DNA from: Candidatus Omnitrophota bacterium
GTDB lineage: Bacteria; Ratteibacteria; UBA8468; B48-G9; DTJG01
Length of the DNA stretch: 64,000 nucleotides
Reading direction: 5' to 3'
Assembly (NCBI GenBank): GCA_023485205.1
Contig: JAMCZX010000025.1
Location: 1-64,000, forward strand
Each line of letters opens with the position of its first letter. The stretch's first letter is position 1. Below the pieces are notes generated by a model. That model saw nothing but the letters and a program-made list of their open reading frames with translations, was not told the origin of the DNA and ran no database searches. The position numbers were made by a program, and so were the translations under genes. Positions 35,197 through 44,752 of this stretch are shown piece after piece.

Positions 35197-35448
35197 TTAT
35201 ACTTTTCTGGTAAGCTGTAATTTTTGCTCATGGGATAATTTTTTTATCTGTAATTCTCGTTTTAAAGCATCCGATAGAGTTGAATATGTCTCTGCATAGA
35301 CGAGCTTGACAGGACGCCGTGTCCAGGTGTATTTGGCACCGCACTTACCATTATTATGTTCAGGAATTCTTTTTTCAATGTTATTAGTCCAGCCGGTGTA
35401 TAGCGTTTTGTCAGAACACTTAACAATATAAACATAATAGTGGCTCAT
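35197..35448 (-). CDS. GIY-YIG nuclease-superfamily protein (UPF0213/YhbQ-like)
   Basis: The 83 residues contain YYVYIVKCSDKTLYTGWTNN, the GIY-YIG core in its YVY...YTG form, then RIPEHNNGKCGAKYTWTRRP, where the usual catalytic Arg and His-Asn segment is present. These small stand-alone proteins are widespread in bacteria, with a proposed role in DNA repair or editing that remains poorly defined. It lies alone between the TIGR04255 operon and the corrinoid-protein promoter. Confidence 0.85.
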   Translation of the reverse strand: MSHYYVYIVKCSDKTLYTGWTNNIEKRIPEHNNGKCGAKYTWTRRPVKLVYAETYSTLSDALKRELQIKKLSHEQKLQLTRKV

Positions 35449-35517
35449 TTTTTCTTACTTCCATTGTATATTATTTATAAAATAAAATCAAGCATAAATA
35501 AGCGAGTTAAAAAAAAT

Positions 35518-35546
35518 TTGACAAATTTTTACAATATATTTAAATA
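35518..35546 (+). promoter_or_regulatory. Sigma-70-type promoter of the corrinoid-protein gene
   Basis: A perfect -35 TTGACA (35518-35523) is followed after 17 bases by a weak -10 TAAATA (35541-35546). The start of transcription would be about 45 bases before the ATG at 35598. I looked for a cobalamin riboswitch here; the leader is too short and AT-rich to hold one. Confidence 0.5.
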
Positions 35547-35597
35547 ATATAACATTAACCTTAAAAAAAAATCTTACAATTAACATAGGAGAAAAAA

Positions 35598-36230
35598 ATG
35601 ATATTAGATGATATTAAGGAATCAGTTATAAGAGGCGATGCAAAAAAAACAAAAGAATTGGTAGAGACAGCGGTTAAAGAAAATGTAGATATTGCTAAAA
35701 TATTGAATGAAGGATTAATTGCAGGGATGAATGTTGTAGGTACAAAATTCAAGGCCAATGAATTTTATGTCCCTGAAGTTTTAATTGCTGCAAGAGCAAT
35801 GGGTGGCGGTATGACTTTATTACAGCCGTTTATTGAAAAATCCGGAATTAAGCCTGTTGGAAAGGTTGCAGTTGGAACAGTCAAGGGTGATTTACACGAC
35901 ATAGGGAAAAATCTTGTTGCGATGATGTGGAAAGGAGCAGGATTTGAGGTTATGGACCTTGGTATTGATACATCAGAAGAGAAATTTATAGATGCTATAA
36001 AGAATGGGGCACAGGCTATTGGATTTTCCGCTCTTCTTACCACAACAATGCCGGGAATGAAAAATATTATTGATAGAATTAAAAAAGAAGGACTCAGGGA
36101 TAAAGTAAAAGTCATTATAGGAGGCGCACCTATAACCCAGAGTTATGCAGATGAAATTGGTGCAGATGGTTATGCACCTGATGCAGGGTCTGCTGTGGAT
36201 AAGTTAAAAGAAATGCTTTCAATATCATAA
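35598..36230 (+). CDS. Corrinoid (B12)-binding protein of a methyltransferase system (MtbC/MtaC-like)
   Basis: The 210-residue protein has a helical N-terminal cap (residues about 5-85, KELVETAVKENVDIAKILNE and EFYVPEVLIAARAM) and a B12-binding Rossmann domain. The latter has the signature GDLHDIGKNLVAMM, whose His ligates cobalt (DxHxxG), plus GFSALLTTTMPGM and GGAPITQSYADEIGADGY. Proteins of this size carry methyl groups from a substrate-specific methyltransferase to an acceptor enzyme. No methyltransferase adjoins it; the URO-D-family protein at 10116 is a candidate partner. AGGAG precedes the ATG. Confidence 0.9.
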   Translation: MILDDIKESVIRGDAKKTKELVETAVKENVDIAKILNEGLIAGMNVVGTKFKANEFYVPEVLIAARAMGGGMTLLQPFIEKSGIKPVGKVAVGTVKGDLHDIGKNLVAMMWKGAGFEVMDLGIDTSEEKFIDAIKNGAQAIGFSALLTTTMPGMKNIIDRIKKEGLRDKVKVIIGGAPITQSYADEIGADGYAPDAGSAVDKLKEMLSIS

Positions 36231-36273
36231 ACCTGTATTTTAAAAAAAGTGAAAGAATAATTTAACTAAGCTT

Positions 36274-36885
36274 TTGAAAATTATAAATTTATATTATTCA
36301 GGATTTACGGTTTTTGCTTATTTATTTGGAAGTATTCCATTTGGATACTGGCTCGTAAAAATTTTTAAAGGCATTGACATTAGAAGGTTTGGAAGTGGAA
36401 ACATAGGCGCTACCAACGTATATAGAGTGGCAGGTAAGGGCCTGGGAATATTCACTTTCATTCTTGATGTTTTCAAGGGTGTTATACCTGTTTTAATCTT
36501 AAAAAAAATCTCTTACGTAAATTTTTCACCATTATTTTTTGTTTTTATCGGAATTATTACAATAATTGGTCATAATTATTCCATTTTTTTGAAGGGAAAA
36601 GGCGGGAAAGGTGTCAGCTGTAGTTTTGGAGTGATACTTGCTCTTTTTCCTGTGGCAGCTGCGTGTTCTTTTCTTCTATGGTCGCTTATTTTTCTCATTT
36701 CCGGGTACGTATCCTTCGGGTCCATAATTGCAGCGTTTTTTCTTCCTTTTTTTATCTTTATTTTTAATAAAAATTCTGTGTATGTTATAACAGGCATGCT
36801 TATTTTTTTCATTATTCTTTTTGCACATCGTTCAAATATTAAAAGACTTTTAACCGGAAAAGAGAACAAAATAAAACTATGGTAA
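36274..36885 (+). CDS. plsY: Glycerol-3-phosphate acyltransferase PlsY
   Basis: The 203-residue membrane protein has all PlsY motifs: YLFGSIPFGYWL, RFGSGNIGATNVYR, HNYSIFLKGKGGKGVSCSFG and the late AHRSNIKRLL. It transfers acyl groups from acyl phosphate to glycerol-3-phosphate, the first step of phospholipid synthesis. The start is a TTG at 36274 and no clear SD is seen. Its stop overlaps gpsA by 7 bases, pairing the acyltransferase with the enzyme that makes its substrate. Confidence 0.95.
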   Translation: MKIINLYYSGFTVFAYLFGSIPFGYWLVKIFKGIDIRRFGSGNIGATNVYRVAGKGLGIFTFILDVFKGVIPVLILKKISYVNFSPLFFVFIGIITIIGHNYSIFLKGKGGKGVSCSFGVILALFPVAAACSFLLWSLIFLISGYVSFGSIIAAFFLPFFIFIFNKNSVYVITGMLIFFIILFAHRSNIKRLLTGKENKIKLW

Positions 36886-37856
36886 AAATTGGAATTATCG
36901 GTGCTGGTGGATGGGGGACGGCCCTTGCTGTAATTTTATCAGAACATTATGAAATATGCATGTGGGAAAAATTCCCGGATTATGCAGGGATTCTTAATAA
37001 AAAAAGAGAGAATATATATTTTCTTCCCGGTTTTAAAATTCCTGAAAAGATTGAGATAACAAGTAATTTATCAGAAGTTTTGTCTTTTGCCTCATATATT
37101 ATTATTGCTGTTCCTTCCCAGTATTTTAAAAATATTCTTGAAGATATTAAGAAGGATTATAAAAATCAACCTATCCTGATTGCTACAAAAGGAATGGAAG
37201 AGACAGGATTAAGGATGTCAGACGTTTTAGAGGAAATAATACCAGGGACACATCCTTCCATTCTTTCAGGTCCTACAATCGGCAGGGAGGTGGCGGAAAA
37301 AAAACCTACAGCTGCAGTCGTTGCTTCCATGGATATGGATATAGCACAAAAATTCCAGAAAATTTTAAGCTCGGAATCTTTCAGGATTTATACAAGCAGT
37401 GATGTTATTGGTGTTGAATTAGCGGGTTCATCCAAAAATGTTATCGCAATAGGCGCAGGTATTATTGATGGACTTGGGTTGGGAATTAATACAAAATCAG
37501 CTTATCTTGCAAGAGGCATAGAGGAATTGAAGAATCTTGGTGTTGCATCAGGCGGGAAAGAAAAAACATTCTGGGGGCTTGCAGGGTTGGGGGACCTTAT
37601 TACCACATCATTTAGTCCGTCCAGCAGAAATAGAAGTTATGGAGAGGCATTAGCAAAAGGAAAACAAGGGGAATTTCTAAAAGGCACTAAAATGGTTATT
37701 GAAGGTATAAGGACAACAAAGATATTAAAGGGACTCGGAGAAAAGAAAGGGATTGAACTCCCTATTATTTTTTCAATCTATAGAATTATATATAAAAAAT
37801 CAAATCCATGGAAAGAAATAAAAAAATTAATGACAAGAAAACTAAAAAATGAATAA
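36879..37856 (+). CDS. gpsA: NAD(P)H-dependent glycerol-3-phosphate dehydrogenase
   Basis: The 325 residues begin with the Rossmann motif IGIIGAGGWGTALAVILSEH. LSGPTIGREVAEKKPTAAVV, the catalytic-region VELAGSSKNVIAIGAGI and the GLAGLGDLITTSFSPSSRNR segment follow. It makes glycerol-3-phosphate from dihydroxyacetone phosphate for plsY. It overlaps plsY by 7 bases and the MerR-type gene by 8. Confidence 0.96.
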   Translation: MVKIGIIGAGGWGTALAVILSEHYEICMWEKFPDYAGILNKKRENIYFLPGFKIPEKIEITSNLSEVLSFASYIIIAVPSQYFKNILEDIKKDYKNQPILIATKGMEETGLRMSDVLEEIIPGTHPSILSGPTIGREVAEKKPTAAVVASMDMDIAQKFQKILSSESFRIYTSSDVIGVELAGSSKNVIAIGAGIIDGLGLGINTKSAYLARGIEELKNLGVASGGKEKTFWGLAGLGDLITTSFSPSSRNRSYGEALAKGKQGEFLKGTKMVIEGIRTTKILKGLGEKKGIELPIIFSIYRIIYKKSNPWKEIKKLMTRKLKNE

Positions 37857-38172
37857 AGATGGACAATTTTATAAAATATATGAAGTGAGCAATATAACAA
37901 ATGTTTCTCCTCATATTTTAAGATACTGGGAAAAAGAATTTTATTTTTTAAAACCCCTGAGAGACCAGAGAGGACAAAGAATCTATTCCGAAAAAGACAT
38001 TAAAAATATAGAAAAAATCAAAGAGATGCTGTATAATGAAGGCTATAAAATAAAAGGTGCAAAAAAGAAATTACGGGATAATAAAAAAAATATAGTAAAG
38101 AATCAGCCAACAATAAGTTTTTTGAAAAAAATTCTAAAAGATTTACAGGAAATAGAAAAATGTTTACAATAG
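37849..38172 (+). CDS. MerR-family transcriptional regulator
   Basis: The 107 residues contain the winged-helix start YKIYEVSNITNVSPHILRYW followed by the wing RDQRGQRIYSEKDI and a helix ending KIKGAKKKLRD. This short version is like the MerR-type proteins that sit near gpsA or ihf in many Gram-negative genomes, and lacks metal-binding Cys residues. It overlaps gpsA by 8 and purN by 13 bases. Its targets are unknown. Confidence 0.85.
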   Translation: MNKDGQFYKIYEVSNITNVSPHILRYWEKEFYFLKPLRDQRGQRIYSEKDIKNIEKIKEMLYNEGYKIKGAKKKLRDNKKNIVKNQPTISFLKKILKDLQEIEKCLQ

Positions 38173-38774
38173 CCGTTCTTGCCTCTGGCAAAGGAAGCAA
38201 TCTTCAAGCAATTATTAATAAAATAAACGATGGGTATCTTTCTTCTGTAAGAATAGGTGTGGTTTTAAGCGATAATTCTGATTCAGGAGCTTTAAAAATT
38301 GCGGAAAAAGAAGGAATCAAAAGTATATATGTTCCACCGGGAAAATACAGGACTTTTCTTGAGCCGGGCAGAGAAAAAGAATACGTCCGGATATTAAAAG
38401 AAAACAAGGTTGAACTTGTATGTTTTGCCGGATTTATGCGGATTATCAAGGAACCATTTTTTACTGAGTTTAAAGATAAAATTATTAATATCCACCCTTC
38501 CCTTCTTCCTGCTTTTCCTGGCATTGAAGCATGGAAGCAGGCATTTGATTATGGTGTCAGGTTTACCGGATGCACAGTTCATTTTGTTCAACAATGGCCT
38601 GTGGATTCAGGCCCGGTTATTTTCCAGTCTGTGATTCCTGTTCTCCAGGATGATACCTGTGAAACATTATATCAAAGAATACAGCTCAAAGAACATATTA
38701 TTTATCCTCTTGCCATTAAATCAGTATCTGAAGGCAGAATTTTTATTTCAGGGAACAAGGTTATAATAAAATGA
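38160..38774 (+). CDS. purN: Phosphoribosylglycinamide formyltransferase
   Basis: The 204 residues show the GAR transformylase plan: IAVLASGKGSNLQAIINKI, VELVCFAGFMRIIKEPF, and the catalytic segment KIINIHPSLLPAFPGIEAWK with Asn and His, then GCTVHFVQQWPVDSGPVI with the catalytic Asp. It adds the formyl group from 10-formyl-THF in purine synthesis. It overlaps its neighbours by 13 and 4 bases. Confidence 0.96.
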   Translation: MFTIAVLASGKGSNLQAIINKINDGYLSSVRIGVVLSDNSDSGALKIAEKEGIKSIYVPPGKYRTFLEPGREKEYVRILKENKVELVCFAGFMRIIKEPFFTEFKDKIINIHPSLLPAFPGIEAWKQAFDYGVRFTGCTVHFVQQWPVDSGPVIFQSVIPVLQDDTCETLYQRIQLKEHIIYPLAIKSVSEGRIFISGNKVIIK

Positions 38775-39226
38775 AAGTCAGAAAAGCGGATTTAAAGGAT
38801 GTATATCAAATAAAAAATTTGATAAACATTAATGCAAATAAGGGACTTATGCTACCTGTTTCAGTAAATCAGTTATATGAAAGAATAAGAGACTTCTGGG
38901 TGATAATTGATGATAAGAATAAGGTAATCGGGTGCGGTGCATTAAAAATAATATGGAAAGACTTGGGAGAAATAAGGTCTCTTGCAATAAAAAATAATTT
39001 AAGACAAAAAGGGCACGGCAGGCTTCTGGTGGATAGACTCATGGAAGAGGCGAAATCCATAGGTCTTAAAAAAGTTTTTGTTTTAACCTATGCGCCTGAA
39101 TTCTTTGAAAAGTTTTCATTTTATCGTACAGAAAAATCAAAACTTCCACATAAGATATGGATGGATTGTATAAACTGTCCAAAATTCCCAAGGTGTGATG
39201 AAACCTCTCTCTTGAAAATATTATGA
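38771..39226 (+). CDS. argA: GNAT acetyltransferase, short N-acetylglutamate synthase type
   Basis: The 151-residue GNAT protein has GEIRSLAIKNNLRQKGHGRL, the acetyl-CoA loop, and the diagnostic ending KVFVLTYAPEFFEKFSFYR, LPHKIWMDCINCPKFPRCDE. That ending, with its conserved cysteines, marks the short stand-alone N-acetylglutamate synthases that open arginine synthesis. argG lies 1.2 kb downstream, which supports the role. It overlaps purN and the next gene by 4 bases each. Confidence 0.8.
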   Translation: MKVRKADLKDVYQIKNLININANKGLMLPVSVNQLYERIRDFWVIIDDKNKVIGCGALKIIWKDLGEIRSLAIKNNLRQKGHGRLLVDRLMEEAKSIGLKKVFVLTYAPEFFEKFSFYRTEKSKLPHKIWMDCINCPKFPRCDETSLLKIL

Positions 39227-40347
39227 AAAACATTATAAAATATTTTTTAATATTGCTTGTTTTTGCAAATTTTCTTTATGCATATGAGGATGTTAACACT
39301 TCGCCTGTTTCCCAGGAATTCGTTTCCGGTGTCCCCCAGGAATTTTTTTCAGGCAGAAAGGTGGAACTGAAAAAGCATTTTTTAAATACCATTTTTGCAG
39401 TTGGCAATTCTATAAACTTTACAGGTAATTCAAATGAGGATATTTTACTTTTTGGTTTTAATGTAAAAATTAATGGAACAATGAAAAAAAGTGTATACAT
39501 CCTTGCAGACCAGGTATATATTTCCGGAACTATTAAAGGGAATCTTAATGTAATTGCAAAAGAAATACATATAAATAGATGTACTGTCATAGGAAGTACT
39601 TCTCTGATATCTCCATCAGTAAATATAGGACAAAATACCTATTTTAAAAATATAACAAAAATATACGCCAATCATGCAATTATAGGCGGATATTATAAAA
39701 CCCTGCTCATAAAGGGGAAAAAAATTAATTTTCTATCAAATATGCATATAAAAGATAATCTTTATGTCCAGTCTGCAGAAAAACCTTATATTCCCCTGTC
39801 ATCCGTTATCAGGGGGAAATATCACTATAAGAAGTTTTTTCTTCCAAAAATTGAAAATATTTTATCAACAAAAAACAGGATGATTTTTTCTTTTTTGAGT
39901 TTATGTGTCCCTTTTATTCTCATGGTTTTTTTTATGCCCAATTTTCTGAGAGATACCGTTGCAATTATTGATACCTCGCCGGTAAAGGTTTTTTTTACGG
40001 GTGTTTTTGGCATTATTCTTACCCCGATAATTCTTTTTATTCTTATGCTGACGCTTATTGGGGCGCCACTTAGTTTTATTTTGTTGTTTTTTTATTTTGC
40101 TCTTATTTATTTTTCCAGGGGATTTGCTGCTGCAGGTCTTGGAAGGCAAATTTTTATAAAATTGAGGGAAACCCATTTTAAAACCCTGTTATCAGTTATT
40201 ATCGGGATTGGAATTTTTGTTTTTCTTACAAGTATCCCGGTAGCAGGATATTTTTTCCAGGGGCTTTTTATTATTTTTGGTTTTGGCGCAATGACAAGCG
40301 GAAGAATTATGTTATATAAAAAACTGAGAAAATCCAAAATACTATAA
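39223..40347 (+). CDS. Bactofilin-like/polymer-forming repeat membrane protein
   Basis: The 374-residue protein has a signal peptide (about 1-20). The next region is a beta-helix-like domain of short repeats (FAVGNSINFTGNSNEDILLF, ADQVYISGTIKGNLNVIAKE), resembling bactofilin or polymer-forming domains but located outside the membrane. From about residue 215 four or five membrane helices follow (MIFSFLSLCVPFILMVFFMP and others). Such proteins are found in many Gram-negative genomes without a known function. It is coupled to the upstream gene by a 4-base overlap and is followed by 54 bases holding a relic of the dispersed leader element, then argG. Confidence 0.6.
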   Translation: MKNIIKYFLILLVFANFLYAYEDVNTSPVSQEFVSGVPQEFFSGRKVELKKHFLNTIFAVGNSINFTGNSNEDILLFGFNVKINGTMKKSVYILADQVYISGTIKGNLNVIAKEIHINRCTVIGSTSLISPSVNIGQNTYFKNITKIYANHAIIGGYYKTLLIKGKKINFLSNMHIKDNLYVQSAEKPYIPLSSVIRGKYHYKKFFLPKIENILSTKNRMIFSFLSLCVPFILMVFFMPNFLRDTVAIIDTSPVKVFFTGVFGIILTPIILFILMLTLIGAPLSFILLFFYFALIYFSRGFAAAGLGRQIFIKLRETHFKTLLSVIIGIGIFVFLTSIPVAGYFFQGLFIIFGFGAMTSGRIMLYKKLRKSKIL

Positions 40348-40355
40348 AACTGAAA

Positions 40356-40374
40356 ATATGAAATCCAGAACTTA
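40356..40374 (+). repeat. Relic of dispersed leader element (3' arm), 5' of argG
   Basis: The stretch AAATCCAGAACTTATTA matches the 3' arm of copies A and B (AATCCAGAACTTA core). The 5' arm is absent. It lies about 30 bases upstream of the argG ATG in the sense direction. The match is short, so it could be chance. Confidence 0.35.
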
Positions 40375-40401
40375 TTAGTTTCATTATATAGTGGAGGAAA
40401 A

Positions 40402-41592
40402 ATGAAAATAGTACTTGCATATTCAGGAGGACTGGACACCTCAATCATTATTAAATGGCTTAAAGATAAATATAATGCTGAAATTATAGCTTTTACAGTG
40501 GACATAGGACAAAAAGACGACCCAAAACTTCTTGAAGAAAAGGCATATAAGGCAGGCGCATCCAAATTTTATTTTAAAGACATGAAAGAGGAATTTATTA
40601 ATGAATTTGTTTTCCCCTCTCTTAGAGCCTCTGCTTTATATGAGAATAAATATCCTCTTGCCACTGCTCTTTCCCGGCCGTTAATCGCAAAAGGAATGGT
40701 GGATATTGCAAAAAAAGAAAATGCAGATGCTTTTGCCCATGGATGTACAGGAAAAGGAAACGACCAGGTAAGGTTTGAATTCTCTTTTAAGTATCTTGCC
40801 CCGGAAATAAAAATAATTGCTCCTGTGAGAGAATGGGAATTTAAGTCAAGAGAAGAGGAAATAGAATATGCAAAAAAACATAATATCCCTGTACCTGTAA
40901 CCAAAAAATCCCCATATAGCATAGACTGGAATCTCTGGGGAATATCAATTGAATGCGGTATTCTTGAAAATCCGGAAAAGGAACCGCCGGAAGATGCATA
41001 TCAAATTACAAAAAGCCCTCAAAAAGCTCCCTCAAAACCAGAATATATTGAAATTGAATTTGATAAAGGTGCGCCTGTTGGATTAAATGGCAAAAAATAT
41101 TCTCCGGTTAAACTAATAAAAACACTTACAGAAATTGCCGGGAAAAATGGAATCGGAAGAATAGACATGATAGAAAACAGATTTGTCGGGATAAAGTCCA
41201 GAGAGATATACGAAGCCCCTGCAGCAACTGTACTTCATATTGCGCATAATGAACTTGAGTGTCTTACAATGGAGAGAGACCTATACCATTTTAAGAATAC
41301 TTTATCACAAAAATATGCTGAGATTGTATATTATGGATACTGGTTTACCCAATTCAGGGAATCCCTTGATGATTTTGTTGATAAAACACAGCAGTTTGTA
41401 AGCGGCAAAATCACGCTAAAATTGTTTAAGGGTAACTGTACAGTTGCAAAAAGAACCTCCCCCTACTCTCTTTATGATACAAGGCTTTCCACATACACCA
41501 AAGAGGATATTTTTGACCATAAAGCATCAAAAGGATTTCTCAGCATTGCAGGACTGCCTTTATACCTGGAAGGCAAAAGAAAGAAACTGTAA
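40402..41592 (+). CDS. argG: Argininosuccinate synthase
   Basis: The 396 residues start with the ATP-pyrophosphatase motif [16 protein letters not shown]. They continue with [17 protein letters not shown] and [20 protein letters not shown], which bind citrulline and aspartate. It joins citrulline and aspartate in the penultimate arginine step. Length is normal. GGAGG precedes the ATG. argH is not in the window. Confidence 0.97.
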   Translation: MKIVLAYSGGLDTSIIIKWLKDKYNAEIIAFTVDIGQKDDPKLLEEKAYKAGASKFYFKDMKEEFINEFVFPSLRASALYENKYPLATALSRPLIAKGMVDIAKKENADAFAHGCTGKGNDQVRFEFSFKYLAPEIKIIAPVREWEFKSREEEIEYAKKHNIPVPVTKKSPYSIDWNLWGISIECGILENPEKEPPEDAYQITKSPQKAPSKPEYIEIEFDKGAPVGLNGKKYSPVKLIKTLTEIAGKNGIGRIDMIENRFVGIKSREIYEAPAATVLHIAHNELECLTMERDLYHFKNTLSQKYAEIVYYGYWFTQFRESLDDFVDKTQQFVSGKITLKLFKGNCTVAKRTSPYSLYDTRLSTYTKEDIFDHKASKGFLSIAGLPLYLEGKRKKL

Positions 41593-41688
41593 AACTCTAA
41601 ATTCTTAACACATAATTATTAAAATATGAAAGAAAAAGGAGACAGGCAATATCAAAAACTCTGGCGTGTATTTCACTAAGGAGGAGAT

Positions 41689-42819
41689 ATGCATTACAGA
41701 AAATTCGGTAATACAGGAGTAACAGTTTCTCTTCTTGGATTTGGCTCAATGAGGCTACCAATGGAAGAGAAAAATGGAAAAGGATTTGTGAAAGAAGAAG
41801 CAATAAAAATTATTCGTACAGCATTTGAAAATGGAGTAAATTATATTGATACGGCTTATGGATATTGTAATGGCCAGAGTGAAATAATCGTCGGAAAAGC
41901 GTTAAAAGGATGGAGAGAAAAGGTTTACCTTTCAACAAAAATTCCAGTCTGGCAGATAGAAAAAACATCAGATTATCAAAAATTTCTTGAAGAACAGTTG
42001 AAAAAATTAGATGTGGACTATATTGATTTTTATCACTTTCACGGGTTGAATGAACAGACTTTTAATGAAAAGGTTTTGAGGCTTAATCTTCTGAAAGAAG
42101 CAGAAAATGCAAAACAAAAAGGGCTTATACATCATATCTCTTTTTCTTTTCATGATAAACCTGAGATTATGAAAAAAATTATAGATATCGGCTCTTTTGA
42201 AACAGTTTTATGCCAGTATAATCTACTTGATAAAGTAAATGAAGAATCTATTTGTTATGCACATTCAAAAGGGGTTGGTGTTGCTATTATGGGACCTGTT
42301 GGTGGCGGAAGACTTGCAAAATCAAATGTGTTGGAAAATATTTTTAAAGATGCCTCAATAACAACACCCGAACTTGCTCTTAGATTCGTTTTTTCAAATC
42401 CAGATGTTTCCGTCGCCCTTTCTGGTATGGGAAATATGGAAATGGTTGAAGAGAATACAAAAACAGCAAAAATATTTAAATTCTTAACAAAAAAAGAAAA
42501 AGAAATGTTGGACAGATTTATTGAGAATAGAAAGAAAAAAGAAGAAATACCATGCACTGGCTGTAGATATTGTCAGCCATGTCCAGAAGGTGTTGTAATT
42601 CCTGAAATTTTCCAGTTGATGAATTATTATAAAATATATGGACTTATAGATTTTGCAAAACAGCAATATAAAAACATTGGAAAAAATCCTGACGATAAAA
42701 GAAAAAATGCATTCGCCTGTGTAGAGTGTAAAAAATGCGAGAATATCTGTCCACAAAAGATAAAAATAACGGACGAACTTAAAAAAATTCATGAGATATT
42801 GGCTGATACTGAAATATGA
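41689..42819 (+). CDS. Aldo/keto reductase with C-terminal 4Fe-4S domain
   Basis: Residues 1-285 form the AKR barrel: YIDTAYGYCNGQSEIIVGKA, KVYLSTKIPVWQ and YIDFYHFHGL supply the Asp, Tyr, Lys and His of the catalytic tetrad. The C-terminal 90 residues carry two cysteine clusters, CTGCRYCQPCPEGV and CVECKKCENICPQKI, typical of ferredoxin-like domains appended to this AKR group. The domain pairing suggests electron exchange with ferredoxin. It overlaps the efflux ATPase gene by 4 bases, an unexpected partner. The strong GGAGGAG precedes the ATG. Confidence 0.9.
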   Translation: MHYRKFGNTGVTVSLLGFGSMRLPMEEKNGKGFVKEEAIKIIRTAFENGVNYIDTAYGYCNGQSEIIVGKALKGWREKVYLSTKIPVWQIEKTSDYQKFLEEQLKKLDVDYIDFYHFHGLNEQTFNEKVLRLNLLKEAENAKQKGLIHHISFSFHDKPEIMKKIIDIGSFETVLCQYNLLDKVNEESICYAHSKGVGVAIMGPVGGGRLAKSNVLENIFKDASITTPELALRFVFSNPDVSVALSGMGNMEMVEENTKTAKIFKFLTKKEKEMLDRFIENRKKKEEIPCTGCRYCQPCPEGVVIPEIFQLMNYYKIYGLIDFAKQQYKNIGKNPDDKRKNAFACVECKKCENICPQKIKITDELKKIHEILADTEI

Positions 42820-43487
42820 AAGAAAAAAATATAGTTGTAAAATTAACAGACATTACAAAAATCTATAAAATAGATACCGTGGAGGTATTAGCTTTATCAA
42901 ATATTAATCTTGAAATAGAAAAAGGAGAATTCGTAGCTATAATGGGCCCTTCCGGTTCAGGGAAATCCACACTTCTGAGTATACTGGGATGCCTTGATGG
43001 TCCCACAAGCGGGACATATTATTTAGAAAGTAAAGACGTTTCTCTGTTTTCTGATGATGAACTTTCTGAAATAAGATGTCATAAAATAGGGTTTATATTC
43101 CAGGCGTACAATCTTATATCCCAGTTTAGCGTTCTTGAAAATATTGAAGTTCCTCTTTTTTATAGCAATGAGTTTATACCTGAAAGCAAATTATTACAAA
43201 TGGCCCAGATAGTAGGATTAGGGCAAAGAATATATCATAGACCAAATCAATTGTCAGGTGGAGAACAACAAAGGGTTGCAATAGCAAGAAGTATGGTGAA
43301 TAATCCTGCCATTATATTAGCAGATGAACCTACGGGAAATCTTGATTCTAAAACAGGCATTGAAATACTGAATATCTTTACAGATCTTCATCAAAAAAAT
43401 AATACTATCATTATGGTTACCCATAGTGAAGAAGTGGCAAAGTGTGCAACAAGAATTATCAGACTTAAAGATGGGAAAATAATATGA
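42816..43487 (+). CDS. ABC transporter ATP-binding protein (MacB/LolD type)
   Basis: The 223 residues contain the Walker A GPSGSGKSTLLSILG, the Q-loop FIFQAYNLISQF, the signature [14 protein letters not shown] and the Walker [14 protein letters not shown]. It powers the permease encoded directly after it, with which it overlaps by 4 bases. The MacB-type set usually exports drugs, toxins or lipoprotein-related substrates. Confidence 0.93.
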   Translation: MKEKNIVVKLTDITKIYKIDTVEVLALSNINLEIEKGEFVAIMGPSGSGKSTLLSILGCLDGPTSGTYYLESKDVSLFSDDELSEIRCHKIGFIFQAYNLISQFSVLENIEVPLFYSNEFIPESKLLQMAQIVGLGQRIYHRPNQLSGGEQQRVAIARSMVNNPAIILADEPTGNLDSKTGIEILNIFTDLHQKNNTIIMVTHSEEVAKCATRIIRLKDGKII

Positions 43488-44752
43488 TATTTTTTATTTT
43501 TTTAAAAAGAACATTAAAGGTTGGATTGAAAGGGTTATGGCATAGGAAATTACGTTCATTTCTTACTATTTTAGGAATCATTTTTGGTGTTGCATCTGTT
43601 ATTACAATGCTCGCAATAGGAGAAGGTGCAAGTTTTGAAGCACAACAAAGAATAAAAGAAATGGGCAGCCATAATATAATAATACAAAGTGTTAAGCCAT
43701 CTACCAGTTCCACACAAACAAATCTTAGTCCTACATTTATAAATAAGTATGGACTTTTAAACAGGGATTTTTATAAGCTTAAAGAAATACCTACAATAAA
43801 AAAAATTTCTGCTGTAAAAAGTATGAATGCCACAGTTTGGCATTCAAAAAAACATATATATTGTGAAATACTTGGAACTGCCCCTTCATATTTTAGTATA
43901 GCCAATTATCATATTGGAAAAGGACAATTTTTTAATTATATTGAATATAAAGATGTGGCAAATGTCGCTGTTTTAGGTTCAGGTGTTGCTAATAAACTTT
44001 TTCCTTTTGGGGGGGAAATTGGAAAAACTATTAGAATCAAACAGGATTATTTTAGAATTATTGGTATAATAAAAAAACAAACCTTAGGAGGAAAAACAGC
44101 AATCGGGAATATAAATAATGAGATATATATACCTTTTTCTACATATAGGAATTATTTTGGAAACTTTATTTTTCAGTTTAATGCGGGTAATATTAAAAGA
44201 ACATGGGTCAAGATTAATCAGGTGTGGATAGAAGTAAAAAATAAAAAATATGTTATTCCTACATCTGAGGTTATTACATCAATCTTAAAGCCTGACCATC
44301 CACAATCAGATTATAAGGTTATAATACCATTATCACTTTTACAACAGGCAGAACAAACAAAAATAATTTTTAATATTGTCCTTGGTTCTATAGCAGCTAT
44401 ATCTTTGATTGTAGGGGGCATTGGTATAATGAATATTATGCTTGCAAATGTAATGGAAAGAACAAGGGAGATAGGGATACGGAGAGCCCTTGGCGCAAAA
44501 AAAAGGGATATTATTTATCAGTTTTTATTTGAAGCATCTATTCTATCATCAACCGGGGGCGTATTAGGAGTTTTTCTGGGTATTATAATACCTGTATTTG
44601 TTACCCATTTTACAGGTATGAAAACAATAGTAACTGTATGGTCTCTGCTTCTTGCTTTTTTTACTTCTGTTGGGATAGGAATAATTTTTGGATTATATCC
44701 CGCAAAACAGGCATCTGAGATGAGTCCTCTCTCGGCTTTAAGATATGAATAA
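43484..44752 (+). CDS. MacB-type ABC transporter permease
   Basis: The 422-residue protein has the MacB plan: one N-terminal membrane helix (KLRSFLTILGIIFGVASVIT), a periplasmic domain of about 230 residues, and three C-terminal helices within the FtsX fold (AAISLIVGGIGIMNIMLANV, then RTREIGIRRALGAKKRDI). ATPase and permease are separate genes here, unlike E. coli MacB. It overlaps the ATPase by 4 and the TolC gene by 8 bases. Confidence 0.9.
   Translation: MIFFIFLKRTLKVGLKGLWHRKLRSFLTILGIIFGVASVITMLAIGEGASFEAQQRIKEMGSHNIIIQSVKPSTSSTQTNLSPTFINKYGLLNRDFYKLKEIPTIKKISAVKSMNATVWHSKKHIYCEILGTAPSYFSIANYHIGKGQFFNYIEYKDVANVAVLGSGVANKLFPFGGEIGKTIRIKQDYFRIIGIIKKQTLGGKTAIGNINNEIYIPFSTYRNYFGNFIFQFNAGNIKRTWVKINQVWIEVKNKKYVIPTSEVITSILKPDHPQSDYKVIIPLSLLQQAEQTKIIFNIVLGSIAAISLIVGGIGIMNIMLANVMERTREIGIRRALGAKKRDIIYQFLFEASILSSTGGVLGVFLGIIIPVFVTHFTGMKTIVTVWSLLLAFFTSVGIGIIFGLYPAKQASEMSPLSALRYE

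Noticed and set aside
35449..35597. Cobalamin riboswitch before the corrinoid-protein gene
   Set aside because: The leader is about 45-75 bases long after the predicted start site and lacks B12-box-like sequence; only a promoter is supported.
41626..41679. 17-codon frame just upstream of the aldo/keto reductase
   Set aside because: It has no ribosome site of its own and no regulatory pattern such as clustered amino acids; its stop touching the SD may be chance.
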